A DNA stretch of 64,000 nt, taken from positions 992,001 to 1,056,000 of the forward strand of contig CATOSB010000004.1 of NCBI GenBank assembly GCA_951812305.1, written 5' to 3'. The translations under genes and the position numbers were made by a program. The DNA is from an uncultured Paracoccaceae bacterium. GTDB lineage: Bacteria > Pseudomonadota > Alphaproteobacteria > Rhodobacterales > Rhodobacteraceae. Under the pieces are notes generated by a model. The model made no database searches, had not been told where the DNA came from, and saw only the letters and a list, made by a program, of their open reading frames with translations. Positions within the stretch are counted from its first letter, which is position 1; each line of letters begins with the position of its first letter. Of this stretch, positions 1-9,873 are shown piece by piece.

Positions 1-24
1 CACCTGGCAGGCACCACCTTGCGC

Positions 25-1461
25 CTACTTCTTCTTGTCCAAATGCTTTCTAAGCCGCGATGGCGTTGATTTCTTGCGGTTTTTATACGGGTTCTTGTCA
101 GCCTGCGACCGCATTGTCAGCCGGATCGGCGTGCCGGGCATGTCGAAATCCTCGCGCAGGCCATTGACCAGATAGCGCTCGTAACTTGCCGGCATCTTGT
201 CAGGATGGGAGCACATGACGACAAAACCGGGAGGGCGGGTTTTGGCTTGGGTGATGTAGCGCAGTTTGATGCGCCGCCCGCCGGGAGCAGGGGGCGGATG
301 CGCCTCCAGCATGCCGGTCAGCCATTGGTTCAGTCGCGCGGTGGGCACGCGGCGGTTCCAGACGTCATGCGCCTTCAGGATTGCCGCGTGCAGGCGGTCA
401 AGCCCCCTGCCCGTCAGCGCGGAAACCGTAACCAACGGTGCGCCGCGCAATTGCGGCAACAACCGCTCGAACGCCTCCTTCAACTCCGCCAATTTGGCCT
501 GCTTTTCCGGTTCGGCATCCCATTTGTTCACCGCTACCACGACGGCACGCCCCTCGCGCTCGGCCAAATCGGCAATGCGCAGATCCTGTTGCTCGAACGG
601 GATCGCAGCATCGAGCAAAACGACGACAACTTCCGCAAATTTCACCGCCCGCAGCCCGTCGGATACGGACAGTTTTTCAAGCTTGTCCTGCACTTTGGCC
701 TTTTTGCGCATTCCGGCGGTATCGAAGATGCGCATGTCGCGACCCCGCCAGTTGGCGGTGACGGAAATTGCATCGCGTGTGATCCCGGCCTCTGGGCCGG
801 TCAGCAAGCGGTCCTCGCCGATGATCTTGTTGATCAGTGTCGATTTGCCCGCGTTGGGCCGCCCGACGACTGCAATCTGCAATGTGCGCTCGGGGATCGT
901 GGCATCCGCACCCTCGGTGACATCGACATCGACAAGCGGCGTATCCGCCTGTTCACGCTCGGAAAATTCATCCGAGAGCGGCATCAGGACGCTCAACAGG
1001 TCGCCGAGTCCTTCGCCATGTTCCGCGGACAAGCCAATCGGCTCGCCCAGCCCCAGCGAAAAGGCCTCGATCAGCCCGCTTTCGCCCGCGTTTCCTTCGG
1101 CTTTGTTGGCCGCCAATATGACATGGGCATTCTTGCGCCGCAGGATGTCGGCGAAAACCTCGTCCGCTGGCAGCACTCCTGCGCGTGCGTCGATCAAAAA
1201 CAGACAGATATCGGCCATTTCGACCGCACGTTCTGTCAGCTTGCGCATTCGCCCCTGCAGGCTTTCATCATCGGCCATTTCCAGACCGGCAGTGTCGATC
1301 ACGGTAAAGCGCAAATCCCCAAGCCGCGCCGCGCCTTCGCGCAGATCGCGCGTCACGCCGGGCTGGTCATCGACCAGTGCCAGCCGCTTGCCAACCAGCC
1401 GGTTGAACAGCGTCGACTTACCCACATTGGGGCGCCCGACAATGGCGAGGGTGAAAGACAT
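25..1461 (-). CDS. der: Ribosome-assembly GTPase Der (EngA)
   Basis: This is a double-GTPase involved in 50S ribosomal subunit maturation in the cytoplasm. Two G domains are visible. The first has GRPNVGKST at residues 8-16, DTAGLE and NKAE; the second has GRPNAGKST near residue 200, DTAGM and NKWD. A KH-like C-terminal domain with a lysine/arginine-rich tail follows. The frame extends upstream to 1500, but I place the start at the ATG at 1461 because the protein then begins [12 protein letters not shown], directly before the P-loop as is usual for Der. It is last in a minus-strand group after the YfgM-like and BamB-like genes, an arrangement known for these three families. High confidence. 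Confidence 0.96.
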   Translation of the reverse strand: MSFTLAIVGRPNVGKSTLFNRLVGKRLALVDDQPGVTRDLREGAARLGDLRFTVIDTAGLEMADDESLQGRMRKLTERAVEMADICLFLIDARAGVLPADEVFADILRRKNAHVILAANKAEGNAGESGLIEAFSLGLGEPIGLSAEHGEGLGDLLSVLMPLSDEFSEREQADTPLVDVDVTEGADATIPERTLQIAVVGRPNAGKSTLINKIIGEDRLLTGPEAGITRDAISVTANWRGRDMRIFDTAGMRKKAKVQDKLEKLSVSDGLRAVKFAEVVVVLLDAAIPFEQQDLRIADLAEREGRAVVVAVNKWDAEPEKQAKLAELKEAFERLLPQLRGAPLVTVSALTGRGLDRLHAAILKAHDVWNRRVPTARLNQWLTGMLEAHPPPAPGGRRIKLRYITQAKTRPPGFVVMCSHPDKMPASYERYLVNGLREDFDMPGTPIRLTMRSQADKNPYKNRKKSTPSRLRKHLDKKK

Positions 1462-1572
1462 GAAACGTTCCGGGTTCAGATCAGGCTGGCGCTCTAACAC
1501 GCCTTTGCAGGACAGCGAAAGTCCCCTGCTTCTTCTTGGTCACAAATACGGCCGGGGTCGTCCTTGGTTGCG

Positions 1573-1595
1573 CCATTGGTTTGAGAAACCAATGG
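1573..1595. terminator. Perfect hairpin between bamB-like gene and der
   Basis: A perfect 10-bp inverted repeat (CCATTGGTTT, loop GAG, AAACCAATGG) lies in the 209-base gap between the BamB-like gene and der, both on the minus strand. It has no clear T-tract, so it could be an mRNA-processing or attenuation hairpin rather than a true intrinsic terminator. The stem is seen in the sequence; the role is inferred. Confidence 0.45.
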
Positions 1596-1670
1596 ACGAC
1601 GGGGCTGCCCCCCCAGACCAGCGACCCGCAGCCGGGATTTCCGAAGGAAATCCGGACCGGGGCGCAATCC

Positions 1671-3008
1671 CTACCGGAAGGCCAGAAGCTGCCCGCGGCC
1701 GTTAATCAGATACATCGTGCCGCCCACAATCGACATCGACGTCGCCGCGCCGCCGGGGATGTCGATGCTGGATCGTGCAGCGCCGGTTTCGGGGTCATAG
1801 GAGGACAATCTGCCATTGTCGGAGGCGACCCAAAGTTGCCCTCCGGCCAGCACCGGACCGAAATGCGCAAAGATATCCCGGGCACGCCGGGACGTTTCGC
1901 GTTTGAACAAAGGCAGTTCCTCGCCCCAGATCTTTTCTCCGGTCGCAGCATCAATCCGGATCAGGTCATTCTGATCCGAAATCATGAACACCGACCCACC
2001 GGCCACGGTCACCGGGCCATAGGCGCCGTCACGTGCCGTCCAGATTCGCTCGCCGGAATTCAGGCTGAGCGCAACGGCGCGACCTGACTGGCTGCCGGTA
2101 TAAATGACATCGTCCACGATCACAGGATCAGCCGTGATGTCCGTAATATTGGCGTAAGCGACGCCTTTGCGTTTGCCCGACACCGCAGACCCCCAAAGGC
2201 GCACCCCGCCCTGACGCAACGCGGCGACCAACTCGCCGGACCCGAAGGGGAAAATCGCCACGCGGTCATTCACCGCAGGGCCGGCCCCGCCGACCACGCC
2301 GGACACATCCGGCGTTCCGGGTAATTGCCATTTGATGCGGCCATTGCCAGTTTCGATTGCCCAGGCGACATTGTCGCGGCTGACGACATAGACCAGATTG
2401 TCAACAACCGTTGGCGCGGACGTTGCGGGCGCGTCGAGCCGTTGACGCCATTTTTCTCCACCGGTTGCGGCATCCAGCGCGATAAGTTCACCAAAACCCG
2501 TTGTCGCAAATACGGTATTGCCGGACACGGCGACGCCGCCGCCAGACGCATCCTGTTCACGCTCTTCGGGCGGGGTCAGGTTGCGGTTCCAGATTTGCGC
2601 GCCACCGGTTGAGACAGCGCTGACGCGGCTTTGGCTGTCCATCGTGAAGATGCGCCCGCCAGCGACGACCGGATCGGATGTAATGCGGTGCTTGCGGCTG
2701 TTGCCCTGACCGATGCCAACAGACCAGATCAGTGTCGGCGCGGAAGAAAAGGCCGCGTGCTGCATCCGGTGCTGGGCATTTCCGGCCTCATGCGTCCATT
2801 CGGTGACATTCACGCGCGGCGGCATTTCAAACGCCGTATCGGGGGGCGCAATGGGTTCGGCGGCGGAAACAGGTACAACCTCGTCGCCATCAAGAACGAC
2901 AGGCGCGCGCAGACCAAGGCGTTCACCGCGCAAGATGACCTCTGGATCAGCGCAGGCAGAGATAAACCCGGCGGCGCCTAGGCCCAGTAGAATTCGGGAT
3001 ATTCGCAC
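1671..3008 (-). CDS. bamB: BamB-like PQQ-repeat beta-propeller lipoprotein
   Basis: This is a probable lipoprotein of the BAM outer-membrane protein assembly machinery. The chain is a run of PQQ-type blades, with recurrent motifs such as ALDAATGGEKWRQ, AIETGNGRIKWQL and SLNSGERIWTA. I choose the GTG at 3008 over the longer frame to 3080. It is preceded by a strong GAGGGGAG ribosome site and gives a short signal sequence ending in the lipobox ISAC, with the lipidated Cys at about residue 19. It sits between a YfgM-like gene upstream and der downstream on the same strand. The family is well supported; assignment to BamB rests on lipobox, blades and neighbourhood. Confidence 0.85.
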   Translation of the reverse strand: MRISRILLGLGAAGFISACADPEVILRGERLGLRAPVVLDGDEVVPVSAAEPIAPPDTAFEMPPRVNVTEWTHEAGNAQHRMQHAAFSSAPTLIWSVGIGQGNSRKHRITSDPVVAGGRIFTMDSQSRVSAVSTGGAQIWNRNLTPPEEREQDASGGGVAVSGNTVFATTGFGELIALDAATGGEKWRQRLDAPATSAPTVVDNLVYVVSRDNVAWAIETGNGRIKWQLPGTPDVSGVVGGAGPAVNDRVAIFPFGSGELVAALRQGGVRLWGSAVSGKRKGVAYANITDITADPVIVDDVIYTGSQSGRAVALSLNSGERIWTARDGAYGPVTVAGGSVFMISDQNDLIRIDAATGEKIWGEELPLFKRETSRRARDIFAHFGPVLAGGQLWVASDNGRLSSYDPETGAARSSIDIPGGAATSMSIVGGTMYLINGRGQLLAFR

Positions 3009-3076
3009 GGCTCGCTTCTCCCCTCTAAGTCGCGGGTCCGCGCCCGCTTTTTCTTGGCAATCCTTTGCGAATGGTA

Positions 3077-3721
3077 TCACGAAAGGTCTGCATCACCACC
3101 TAAGGCCACAATCAACTGTGTCGCGCGCTGACGCAAGCCCTGGCTTGCCTCTGTATCTTCCAAAAGCGCACGAAGGCGGGCAATCGCGGCATCGGTGTCA
3201 CCCTTTTCAACCTCTGCCCAGGCGATCTGTTCCTCGGCCAGCACCCGGAATGGCGCGCCAGCGGCGGTCAGCGGCGTCAGCGCATCGATGCGCGCATCCG
3301 GATCGGTGCTTTCAGCGGTCAGCATCACCCGTTTCAGTGTGGCGAGTTGCCGGTAGAGAACCGGGGCATCGGCATCGCCCTCAATCTCGGCCAGCGCCGC
3401 GATGGCGGCCCCTGCATCCTCGGCCTCCAGCGCGAACGCCGATTTCAGAAGTGAAACAACGGGCTGCGCGGCGCCGGGATCAGCAATTTCACCCAGCGCG
3501 GCGGCGGCATCATCGGCGTCCATCGCGGCCAGAACCGCATCGCCAAGACCTTCAGCCTGATTGCGCACCTGCGCCTTACGGTATTCGTTGAACGCGGCCC
3601 CACCCACGATGAGGAGAACGACAAGAACAGCGATCCAGCCATAGCGCCGGATCAACGCGAAAAGACGGTCGCGGCGCACCTCTTCGGTGACTTCCTCGAT
3701 AAAGCTGTCGGTCTCGCTCAA
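3077..3721 (-). CDS. YfgM-like membrane-anchored tetratricopeptide-like protein
   Basis: The protein of about 214 residues has a short cytoplasmic N-terminus, one transmembrane helix (YGWIAVLVVLLIVGGAAF) and an alanine-rich helical periplasmic part resembling the YfgM/TPR_21 family. That family acts as an accessory factor near the secretion and BAM machinery. The frame opens at a GTG at 3739, but AAGGAG lies just inside it, six bases before a TTG at 3721. That TTG is therefore the more likely start. The gene is followed after 68 bases by the BamB-like gene. Confidence 0.75.
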   Translation of the reverse strand: MSETDSFIEEVTEEVRRDRLFALIRRYGWIAVLVVLLIVGGAAFNEYRKAQVRNQAEGLGDAVLAAMDADDAAAALGEIADPGAAQPVVSLLKSAFALEAEDAGAAIAALAEIEGDADAPVLYRQLATLKRVMLTAESTDPDARIDALTPLTAAGAPFRVLAEEQIAWAEVEKGDTDAAIARLRALLEDTEASQGLRQRATQLIVALGGDADLS

Positions 3722-3953
3722 CGCACTCTCCTTAGGCACTTGCGGCCCCTCTTACACGGAAGGGATTGCGCTTGCCAAGACCGCCCATATTACGCCGCGT
3801 CGCAGCGCTTGCGAGGGCTATTGGAAATGACTAAACTGAACCGAACAGTTTAGCGCATTTTTTTCGCTCCAGCCATTGCAGGTTGCGGTTAACCGCTTAT
3901 CTGCCGGTGAAGGGCTTCGGGCGCTGAACTTATAAGAGAGGCCGAGACCAGTT

Positions 3954-5930
3954 ATGCGATTTTTTTCGATCCTGACCGCATTGTTGGTCACTGCATCGCT
4001 TTATCTGATGGTGTTTGAGCGCGAGGCGGTTGTCGCCTTTGCCGCCGGTGATGCGCCGGATGCGGACGGAACCGGGTCAGAGGCAAAGGTGGAACCGGTT
4101 GAGAGGGTGTCCGTTGTTGCCTTGTCTTCAAACGCCAAGATGATTGAACAGGCAATCCTTGTTCGGGGCCGGACAGAGGCCGCGCGGCAAGTCGATGTGC
4201 GTGCGGAGACCAGCGGCGTTGTGGTATCAGAGCCATTGCGCAAGGGTACAAACATCGCCGAAGGCGATCTGTTGTGCAGCATTGATCCCGGCACACGTCA
4301 GGTGTCGCTGGCCGAAGCGAATGCTAGGCTGGCCGAGGCGACGTCTCGCCTGCCTGAATCACGAGCGCGGCTGGCCGAAGCGCGCGCGGCACTGCCTGCG
4401 GCAGAGGCAAGGGTCGTCGAGGCGCGCGCGCGGGTGCCCGAGGCGAAGGCGCGGCTGTCGGAAGCACGCGCCAATGTACCGGGCGCAGAGGCGCGACTGG
4501 ATGATGCGCGGGCTTCAGTTCCTACAGCCGAGGCGCGCCTGAAGGAAGCAGAAGTTGCGATCCCGACAGCGGAAGCGCGACTTCTGGAGGCGCGAACCGC
4601 GATTCCAACTGCGGAAGCGCGGCTGGCGGAGGCTGAAGCATCGATCCCCACGGCCGAGGCGCGACTTGCGGAAGCGCTGGCGGCAGTTCCAGCCGCGTTG
4701 GCGGCATTGGAAGAAGCCCGTGCGCGGTTGCCTGAGTCCGAGGCGCGCGTAAACGAGGCTCGCGCGCGGCTGGCCGAAGCGGAGACAAACGCCCAGGCGG
4801 CCAAGGGTTTGGCAAAGGACGGGTTCGCCTCGGAAACACGGGTCAAGGCGACCGAAGCGGCGCTGCAATCGGCGGTGGCGGGCGTTCAATCCTCGATCAC
4901 CGGACTGGAAAGCGCCAAATCGGGCGTTCAATCGGCAATATCCCGGGTTGAAGGGTCTCGCGCCAACATTCAGGCCGCAAAAGGTCAGGTTGAAAGCGCC
5001 AAGGCCGCGGTGGTGACTGCGCGCGGTCAGGTGGAAAGTGCCCGCGCGACGGTGCAGGCCGCCATCGGGCAGGTCGAAAGCTCGAAAGCGGCGCTGCAAT
5101 CGGCCAAGGGCCAGGTCGAAAGCGCGCGTGCGGCGGTGAAGACCGCGGAAGGCGCGATTGAAAGCGCCCACGCGGCGATTGAGTCCGCACTGTCCGGCGT
5201 TGAATCGGTGGATGCGGGTATTGCGACGGCGTTAAGCCAGGTGGAAAGCGCCAAGGCCGGGATTGAAAGCGCCAAATCAGGCGTCGAGGGTGCGCTGGCG
5301 GGTATTCAGGCGGCAAATGCGGGTGTGGCAAGTGCCGAAAACGAAATCGAACGGCTGGAAATCCACGCGCCGTTTTCTGGCCTGTTGGAATCGGACACCG
5401 CCGAACTTGGCGCGTTACTACAACCCGGCGGGCTGTGCGCGACGATCATTCAGCTTGATCCGATCAAACTTGTCGGCTTCGTCCCGGAAACTGAAGTCGA
5501 CAACGTCACGGTTGGCGCGCTGGCCGGTGCGCGGCTTGCGACCGGGCGCGAGGTCGTGGGCAATGTGACGTTCCTGTCGCGCTCTGCCGACCCCACGACG
5601 CGGACATTCCGTGTCGAAATCGCCGTGGCAAATGACGATCTGTCTATCCGCGATGGTCAGACCGCCGAAATCGTCATCGGCGCGGCGGCGCAAGAGGCGC
5701 ATCTGATCCCACAATCCGCCCTGACGCTGGATGATGCCGGGACTTTGGGTGTCCGTGTGGTCGGCGACGGCGACATCACAGCGTTCAAAGCAGTCAATAT
5801 TTTGCGCGATGCGACGGACGGTGTGTATGTTGGCGGACTGGGAAGCGCGGCCAATATCATTGTCGTCGGACAGGAATTCGTCACCGAGGGTGTGCCGGTA
5901 ACGCCGACCTATCGCGAGGCGACACAATGA
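3954..5930 (+). CDS. RND-type periplasmic adaptor (HlyD/MFP) with a very long coiled coil
   Basis: This is a membrane-fusion adaptor linking an inner-membrane RND pump to an outer-membrane channel. Residues 5-20 form a membrane anchor or uncleaved signal. A lipoyl half-motif (VDVRAETSGVVVSEPLRKGTNIAEGDLLCSID, about 79-110) and its partner (EIERLEIHAPFSGLL, about 463-477) flank a roughly 350-residue alanine/glutamate-rich coiled coil. Beta-barrel and membrane-proximal domains follow. At 658 residues it is far longer than a typical AcrA-like adaptor (about 400), and the excess lies in the coiled coil. An AGAGAGG ribosome site precedes the ATG. Its stop overlaps the pump start by ATGA, so the two are one operon. 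Confidence 0.9.
   Translation: MRFFSILTALLVTASLYLMVFEREAVVAFAAGDAPDADGTGSEAKVEPVERVSVVALSSNAKMIEQAILVRGRTEAARQVDVRAETSGVVVSEPLRKGTNIAEGDLLCSIDPGTRQVSLAEANARLAEATSRLPESRARLAEARAALPAAEARVVEARARVPEAKARLSEARANVPGAEARLDDARASVPTAEARLKEAEVAIPTAEARLLEARTAIPTAEARLAEAEASIPTAEARLAEALAAVPAALAALEEARARLPESEARVNEARARLAEAETNAQAAKGLAKDGFASETRVKATEAALQSAVAGVQSSITGLESAKSGVQSAISRVEGSRANIQAAKGQVESAKAAVVTARGQVESARATVQAAIGQVESSKAALQSAKGQVESARAAVKTAEGAIESAHAAIESALSGVESVDAGIATALSQVESAKAGIESAKSGVEGALAGIQAANAGVASAENEIERLEIHAPFSGLLESDTAELGALLQPGGLCATIIQLDPIKLVGFVPETEVDNVTVGALAGARLATGREVVGNVTFLSRSADPTTRTFRVEIAVANDDLSIRDGQTAEIVIGAAAQEAHLIPQSALTLDDAGTLGVRVVGDGDITAFKAVNILRDATDGVYVGGLGSAANIIVVGQEFVTEGVPVTPTYREATQ
4303..5352 (+). 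repeat. 14-residue (42-bp) periodic coiled-coil coding repeats
   Basis: Within the adaptor, the ascending arm repeats units such as TAEARLAEAEASIP and the descending arm repeats units such as SAKAAVVTARGQVE, each 14 residues (two heptads). Several consecutive units in each arm differ at only a few positions. The ascending units end in P and the descending ones in a glutamate. The pattern suggests that both arms of an alpha-hairpin lengthened by duplication of a 42-bp module. Periodicity is read from the translation; the duplication mechanism is inferred. Confidence 0.8.
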
Positions 5931-8900
5931 AGGGCGGCCCGCTTACCGGCGTCGTTGACTGGGCCGGTGGCCGTGCGCGGATGGTCATCGCATTCATTAT
6001 CCTGTCGCTTTCGGCGGGAATATTTGCCTATGCGTCACTGCCCAAAGAGGGCGAGCCGGATATCGACATCCCGGCGCTTGTCGTGTCCATGCCCTTCCCC
6101 GGCATTTCGGCAGAGGACAGTGAGAAACTGCTGATCCGCCCGATGGAAACCGAGCTGGCTGATATCGACGGGCTCGACAAGATGACCTCCACCGCCGTTG
6201 AGGGCTATGCCAACGTCGTGCTGGAGTTCGAATTCGGCTGGGACAAAGCCAAGACGATTGCCGATGTGCGCGACCGGATGAACCGGGCGGAGGCGGAATT
6301 TCCCTCCGGTGGCGAGCAATATGTGATCGAAGAGATCAATTTCAGCGAATTCCCGATCATCATCGTCAACCTCTCCGGCGCCCTGCCCGAGCGCACTTTG
6401 TTGAAATATGCCAAAACGTTACAGGATCGTCTTGAGACACTGGATGCGGTATTGGAGGCCGCGCTGACCGGCCATCGCGACGAAATGCTGGAGGTGATCA
6501 TCGATCCACTTCGGCTGGAGGCCTATAACGTGACGGCGGGCGAGTTGATCAATGTCGTGGTCAACAACAACCAACTGATTGCGGCAGGCACGATTGAAAC
6601 CGAAAGCGGGGCCTTTCCGGTCAAAATCCCGGCGAGTTTCGATGACCAGACAGATGTTTACAGCCTGCCGATCAAGAATAACGGCGACCGTCAGGTCACG
6701 CTGGGAGAGCTGGCCGACATTCGCCTGACATTTGAAGACCGCGCCGGAACCGCGCGGTTCAATGCCGAAACGACAGTCGCGTTGCAGGTCGTGAAGCGCA
6801 AAGGCTTCAACGTTATCGACACCGCCAAGCTGATCTCGGCAGAGGTCGAGTTGGAAAAGGCGACCTGGCCGGAAGAATTGCAGCAGGCGATCACAGTGGG
6901 CGTATCCAACGACATGTCGATCACGGTCGGCTCGATGGTCAGCCAATTGGAGGGGTCGGTCCTGACCGCGATTGCGCTGGTGATGATCGTGGTTCTGGCC
7001 GCGCTTGGCACGCGCTCGGCACTGCTTGTCGGCTTCGCGATCCCGACCTCGTTCCTGTTGTGCTTTGCCTTCCTCGCCGTCATGGGCGTGGCGATTTCCA
7101 ACATCGTGATGTTCGGGCTGATTTTGGCTGTGGGGATGCTGGTCGACGGGGCCATTGTGGTCGTCGAATACGCGGACAGGCGAATCAAGGAAGGCGTCGG
7201 GCCGATGCAGGCCTATGTCGCCGCCGCCAAGCGCATGTTCTGGCCGATTGTGTCCTCCACCGCGACTACGCTCTGTGCGTTTTTGCCGATGCTGTTCTGG
7301 CCAGGTGTGCCGGGCGAGTTCATGGGGATGCTGCCGGTTACGCTGATCTTCGTTCTGTCCGCCTCTTTGGTCGTTGCACTGATCTACCTGCCGGTCATGG
7401 GCGGGGTTGCGGGGCGGTTGAGCCGGTTGTTTGAAAACGGATCGTTGGCGTTGCGCCAGTATGTACCTTGGTGGATTGCGCGCGCCGCTTTGGTTTTGGT
7501 GGCTGCCGGAATCATGTTCCTCGGCGCGATGCAGTCGATTAACCCGGCCTATCTGACGGGGCCGACGGAAACACCGGCCACGGGTCTGGGTTCTGTTCTA
7601 CCGGGCGCAATCATCTTTTTGATTGGCGCAGTTCTGACATCGATCACGATGGGATCGGTCAAAACCCAGCCCAAGCCGAAGAAGATCAGATCCGGCCATC
7701 GCCGCACGCCGTTCGGTTGGTTCATCAAGGCCATTGTCGGCAATCCGATCATGCCGATCCTGATGCCCGCAGCCGTGATCGGGTTTGTTGTCTATACGTT
7801 TGGGTATTTCGGCGAGAACAACTACGGCGTCGAATTCTTCGTCGCCACCGAACCGGAACAGGCGATCCTTTATGTTCGCGCCCGGGGAAACCTGTCGCTT
7901 GCCGAAAAGGACGCGCTGGTGCGCCAGGCTGAAGACATCGCCGTCGCAACCGCCGGAATCGACTCGACCTTCGCATTCGCCGGTGAGGGCGGACTGAACG
8001 CCAATACCGGTGGCGCGGCGGGGCCGATTGACACGATCGGCCAGATTCAGATCGAGATGGTGCGTTGGGAGGACCGCCCGACAGTCACCAAAGAAACGAG
8101 ACTTTTGGGTTTCATCCCCTGGGAATTGCAGGAAGTCGACCCGTTCTATGACGGCGACGCCGTTCTGGCGCGGTTGGAGGCGGCACTGGCCGAAATCCCT
8201 GGTATCAGGACCGAAACGCTGAACCTTTCGGTCGGTCCGGCCAGCGCAAAGCCCGTTCATCTGCGCCTGAAGGGCGACAGTTTCGACGATCTGCTCGTCG
8301 CGGCCAATTTGGCGCGCACGCAGTTCGAGGCGACGCCGGGCCTGACAGATATCGAGGACTCGACCCCCCTGCCCGGTATCGACTGGGAAATCACTGTCGA
8401 TGTCGAAAAGGCAGGCCGGTTTGGCGCCGATGTCGTCACCGTGGGCGCGATGGTGCAATTGGTGACGCGTGGCATCCTTTTGGACACCATGCGGGTGCCC
8501 TCCTCGGACGAGGAAATCGAAATCCGCGTGCGTTTACCAGAGGAGTTCCGCGTTCTGTCGACGCTCGATACGCTGAAAGTACGCACGGCGGACGGGCTGG
8601 TGCCCTTGTCGAATTTCATCTCCCGCAAGCCGGTCAAAAGCTTTGGCCGCATCAGCCGGGTGGATCAGAAGCGGTTTTATGACGTGAAAGCCGGGGTTGG
8701 CGAGAATCTGGTTAAGGCTGTGCTGGATGAAGAGGTCGATGGCGAGACCGTGTCGCAAGAGATCGCGATTTTGCGTCAGCTGACCGTGGGCGACAACGAT
8801 GACGCACAATATACGGTACTGGATGGCGAATTCACCGACGCGGAAAATCTGCGCCTGATCCCGGTGAACCCCAATGAGCGGATCGAGACACTCACCAAAT

Positions 8901-9790
8901 GGCTGGAGGCGGAAAACCCCCTGCCCCTTGGCGTCGAATATGAATGGACTGGCGACACCGAGGATGAAGCCGAAAGTCAGGCGTTCCTCTCTTCCGCATT
9001 CACCGCCGCGCTGGGATTGATGTTCATCATCCTTCTGGCGCAGTTCAATTCCTTCTATAACGCGGTTCTGGTTCTGCTGGCCGTGGTGCTTTCAACCACC
9101 GGTGTGCTTTGGGGCATGATGATATTTGAACAACCGTTCAGCGTAATCATGACCGGCACCGGCATCGTCGCCTTGGCGGGGATCGTGGTGAACAACAACA
9201 TTGTTCTGATCGACACCTATCAGGAATATTCCAAATATATGCCGCGGATCGAGGCGATCATCCGCACCGCGGAAACCCGCATTCGTCCTGTTCTTTTGAC
9301 CACGATCACCACGATGGCGGGGCTTGCGCCGATGATGTTCGGGCTGTTCTTGAATTTCTTCCAGGGCGGCTATTCAATAGACAGCCCCACCGCGCTTTGG
9401 TGGAAGCAACTTGCCACGGCTGTCGTTTGCGGGCTCGGTGTGGCGACCATGCTGACGCTGATCCTGACGCCGTCGCTTTTGGCGTTGCGTGTCTGGTTCG
9501 GTGCGGCCTTCATGGGCCTATTCCGCACGATTGGCCGGACAATCGGTGACCGCGACTCCGTCCTGTCCCGCGACCGTCGTCTCAGCCGCGCCGCAAAAGC
9601 CATCGGCGCGCCGGATCTGGTTTGGGAAATCGGTCAAGCTCTCCCGGTTCTGGAGCCGGTGGAGGATGCTGACTTGGCCGGGGCGCCGCCACTTGCCGCG
9701 CAGGTACAGGCCGCAGATGAAGAAGATGGCGACGTCCTCGATCCGGACGCCGAACTCGTCAAGATGCTGTCAATGCGGGCGGCGGAGTAA
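5927..9790 (+). CDS. RND efflux pump, AcrB/hydrophobe-amphiphile family
   Basis: This is a 1287-residue inner-membrane proton-driven exporter. It has the N-terminal transmembrane helix followed by PKEGEPDIDIPALVVSMPFPGISAEDSE, the first periplasmic domain and a TM2-6 block (about 345-500, including DGAIVVVEYADRR). A second periplasmic domain and TM8-12 (about 1020-1185, including NNNIVLIDTYQEY) follow. It is longer than AcrB (about 1050) because of an extra hydrophobic stretch and linker around 515-620 and a charged cytoplasmic tail. It overlaps the adaptor gene by 4 bp. No outer-membrane channel gene is adjacent. The substrate cannot be predicted. Confidence 0.93.
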   Translation: MKGGPLTGVVDWAGGRARMVIAFIILSLSAGIFAYASLPKEGEPDIDIPALVVSMPFPGISAEDSEKLLIRPMETELADIDGLDKMTSTAVEGYANVVLEFEFGWDKAKTIADVRDRMNRAEAEFPSGGEQYVIEEINFSEFPIIIVNLSGALPERTLLKYAKTLQDRLETLDAVLEAALTGHRDEMLEVIIDPLRLEAYNVTAGELINVVVNNNQLIAAGTIETESGAFPVKIPASFDDQTDVYSLPIKNNGDRQVTLGELADIRLTFEDRAGTARFNAETTVALQVVKRKGFNVIDTAKLISAEVELEKATWPEELQQAITVGVSNDMSITVGSMVSQLEGSVLTAIALVMIVVLAALGTRSALLVGFAIPTSFLLCFAFLAVMGVAISNIVMFGLILAVGMLVDGAIVVVEYADRRIKEGVGPMQAYVAAAKRMFWPIVSSTATTLCAFLPMLFWPGVPGEFMGMLPVTLIFVLSASLVVALIYLPVMGGVAGRLSRLFENGSLALRQYVPWWIARAALVLVAAGIMFLGAMQSINPAYLTGPTETPATGLGSVLPGAIIFLIGAVLTSITMGSVKTQPKPKKIRSGHRRTPFGWFIKAIVGNPIMPILMPAAVIGFVVYTFGYFGENNYGVEFFVATEPEQAILYVRARGNLSLAEKDALVRQAEDIAVATAGIDSTFAFAGEGGLNANTGGAAGPIDTIGQIQIEMVRWEDRPTVTKETRLLGFIPWELQEVDPFYDGDAVLARLEAALAEIPGIRTETLNLSVGPASAKPVHLRLKGDSFDDLLVAANLARTQFEATPGLTDIEDSTPLPGIDWEITVDVEKAGRFGADVVTVGAMVQLVTRGILLDTMRVPSSDEEIEIRVRLPEEFRVLSTLDTLKVRTADGLVPLSNFISRKPVKSFGRISRVDQKRFYDVKAGVGENLVKAVLDEEVDGETVSQEIAILRQLTVGDNDDAQYTVLDGEFTDAENLRLIPVNPNERIETLTKWLEAENPLPLGVEYEWTGDTEDEAESQAFLSSAFTAALGLMFIILLAQFNSFYNAVLVLLAVVLSTTGVLWGMMIFEQPFSVIMTGTGIVALAGIVVNNNIVLIDTYQEYSKYMPRIEAIIRTAETRIRPVLLTTITTMAGLAPMMFGLFLNFFQGGYSIDSPTALWWKQLATAVVCGLGVATMLTLILTPSLLALRVWFGAAFMGLFRTIGRTIGDRDSVLSRDRRLSRAAKAIGAPDLVWEIGQALPVLEPVEDADLAGAPPLAAQVQAADEEDGDVLDPDAELVKMLSMRAAE

Positions 9791-9873
9791 CGAGACACAT
9801 GGACAATACTGGACGACCGTCACATCTGGTTGTAGCGTAACGGTATCCTACAACCTGTTGGGTTCCGCGCGTT

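Noticed and set aside
205..1497. Long plus-strand open frames over der
   Set aside because: They are antisense to a clear Der GTPase, with composition explained by GC-rich codon shadows.
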